Assembly: GCF_018390695.1 (NCBI RefSeq)
Contig: NZ_JAHBGF010000028.1
Span: forward strand, 1 to 64,000
Direction: 5' to 3'
Origin: Ancylobacter sonchi
GTDB lineage: Bacteria; Pseudomonadota; Alphaproteobacteria; Rhizobiales; Xanthobacteraceae
DNA: 64,000 nt
The position numbers were made by a program, and so were the translations under genes. Of the stretch, positions 63,863-64,000 are shown one piece after another. The first letter of the stretch is position 1. Every line of letters starts with the position of its first letter. The notes under the pieces are model-generated. The model ran no database searches. It saw nothing but the letters and a program-made list of their open reading frames with translations, and had not been told where the DNA came from.

Positions 63863-64000
63863 TGGTCGGTACTGTCCTGCGCGTTCGGGGCCGCACGTCA
63901 CGGGCGCGACTCCATAAGATCCCTGCACCAAGCACGTCGAGATTGGCCAAAGTTTGAACTCGTCTCCGGCCGACAAGGCAAGCCGGCGAGGCGAGCCTGG

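Overview
The window is GC-rich chromosomal DNA of an alphaproteobacterium, most likely order Hyphomicrobiales (Rhizobiales), possibly Xanthobacteraceae. This rests on family content (bluB/cobS/cobT, class II DAHP synthase, a short second glutamyl-tRNA synthetase, DUF2865, DUF2059, DUF971, tandem TRAP and TctABC solute systems, and a fragment with a GcrA-type cysteine motif), not on a marker gene. Spacing is tight, and many genes overlap by 1-4 bases.

1-351 is the 3' end of an RTX calcium-binding protein. About 0.7-11.1 kb is a mobile element inserted at the 5' end of dusA. Reading leftward from dusA it holds a tyrosine integrase, an AlpA-type regulator, an ADP-ribosyltransferase-like protein, a SpoVG-like small protein, a Toprim primase and a RepA-type helicase. 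A cluster of six copies of a 10-bp word in direct and inverted order (candidate origin) follows, then regulatory-looking genes, an HK97-type prohead protease and two tail-tip-like genes. No terminase, portal or capsid gene is present, so it is either a satellite-like element or a prophage with large deletions.

11.1-37.2 kb is ordinary chromosome: dusA, a TauE/SafE permease, the cobalamin genes cobS, bluB and cobT with a HigBA toxin-antitoxin pair between them, an amino-acid ABC transporter without its ATPase, a Hint-domain protein, an Mrp/ApbC ATPase with a His-rich linker, three consecutive TRAP substrate-binding paralogues without QM permeases, an EamA and an MFS exporter, moaA, an L,D-transpeptidase, rpiA and gph, ending at tRNA-Val(CAC).

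37.2-45.8 kb is a second prophage remnant: a large tail-spike-like protein, a small membrane protein, a holin-like protein, a TIGR02594-type endolysin, a multiply frameshifted pseudogene, a GcrA-like protein lacking the N-terminal helix-turn-helix, and an S24-type repressor with operator-like repeats. It is bracketed by a truncated and an intact SRAP (YedK) gene. No integrase is seen.

45.9-64 kb is again chromosomal: TctABC tricarboxylate transport, glutathione reductase, class II DAHP synthase, an FAD monooxygenase, a quinone oxidoreductase divergent from an HxlR regulator (with a palindrome between them), a glycosyltransferase, NAD+ synthetase, a pentapeptide-repeat protein, gltX and a DUF2865 protein.
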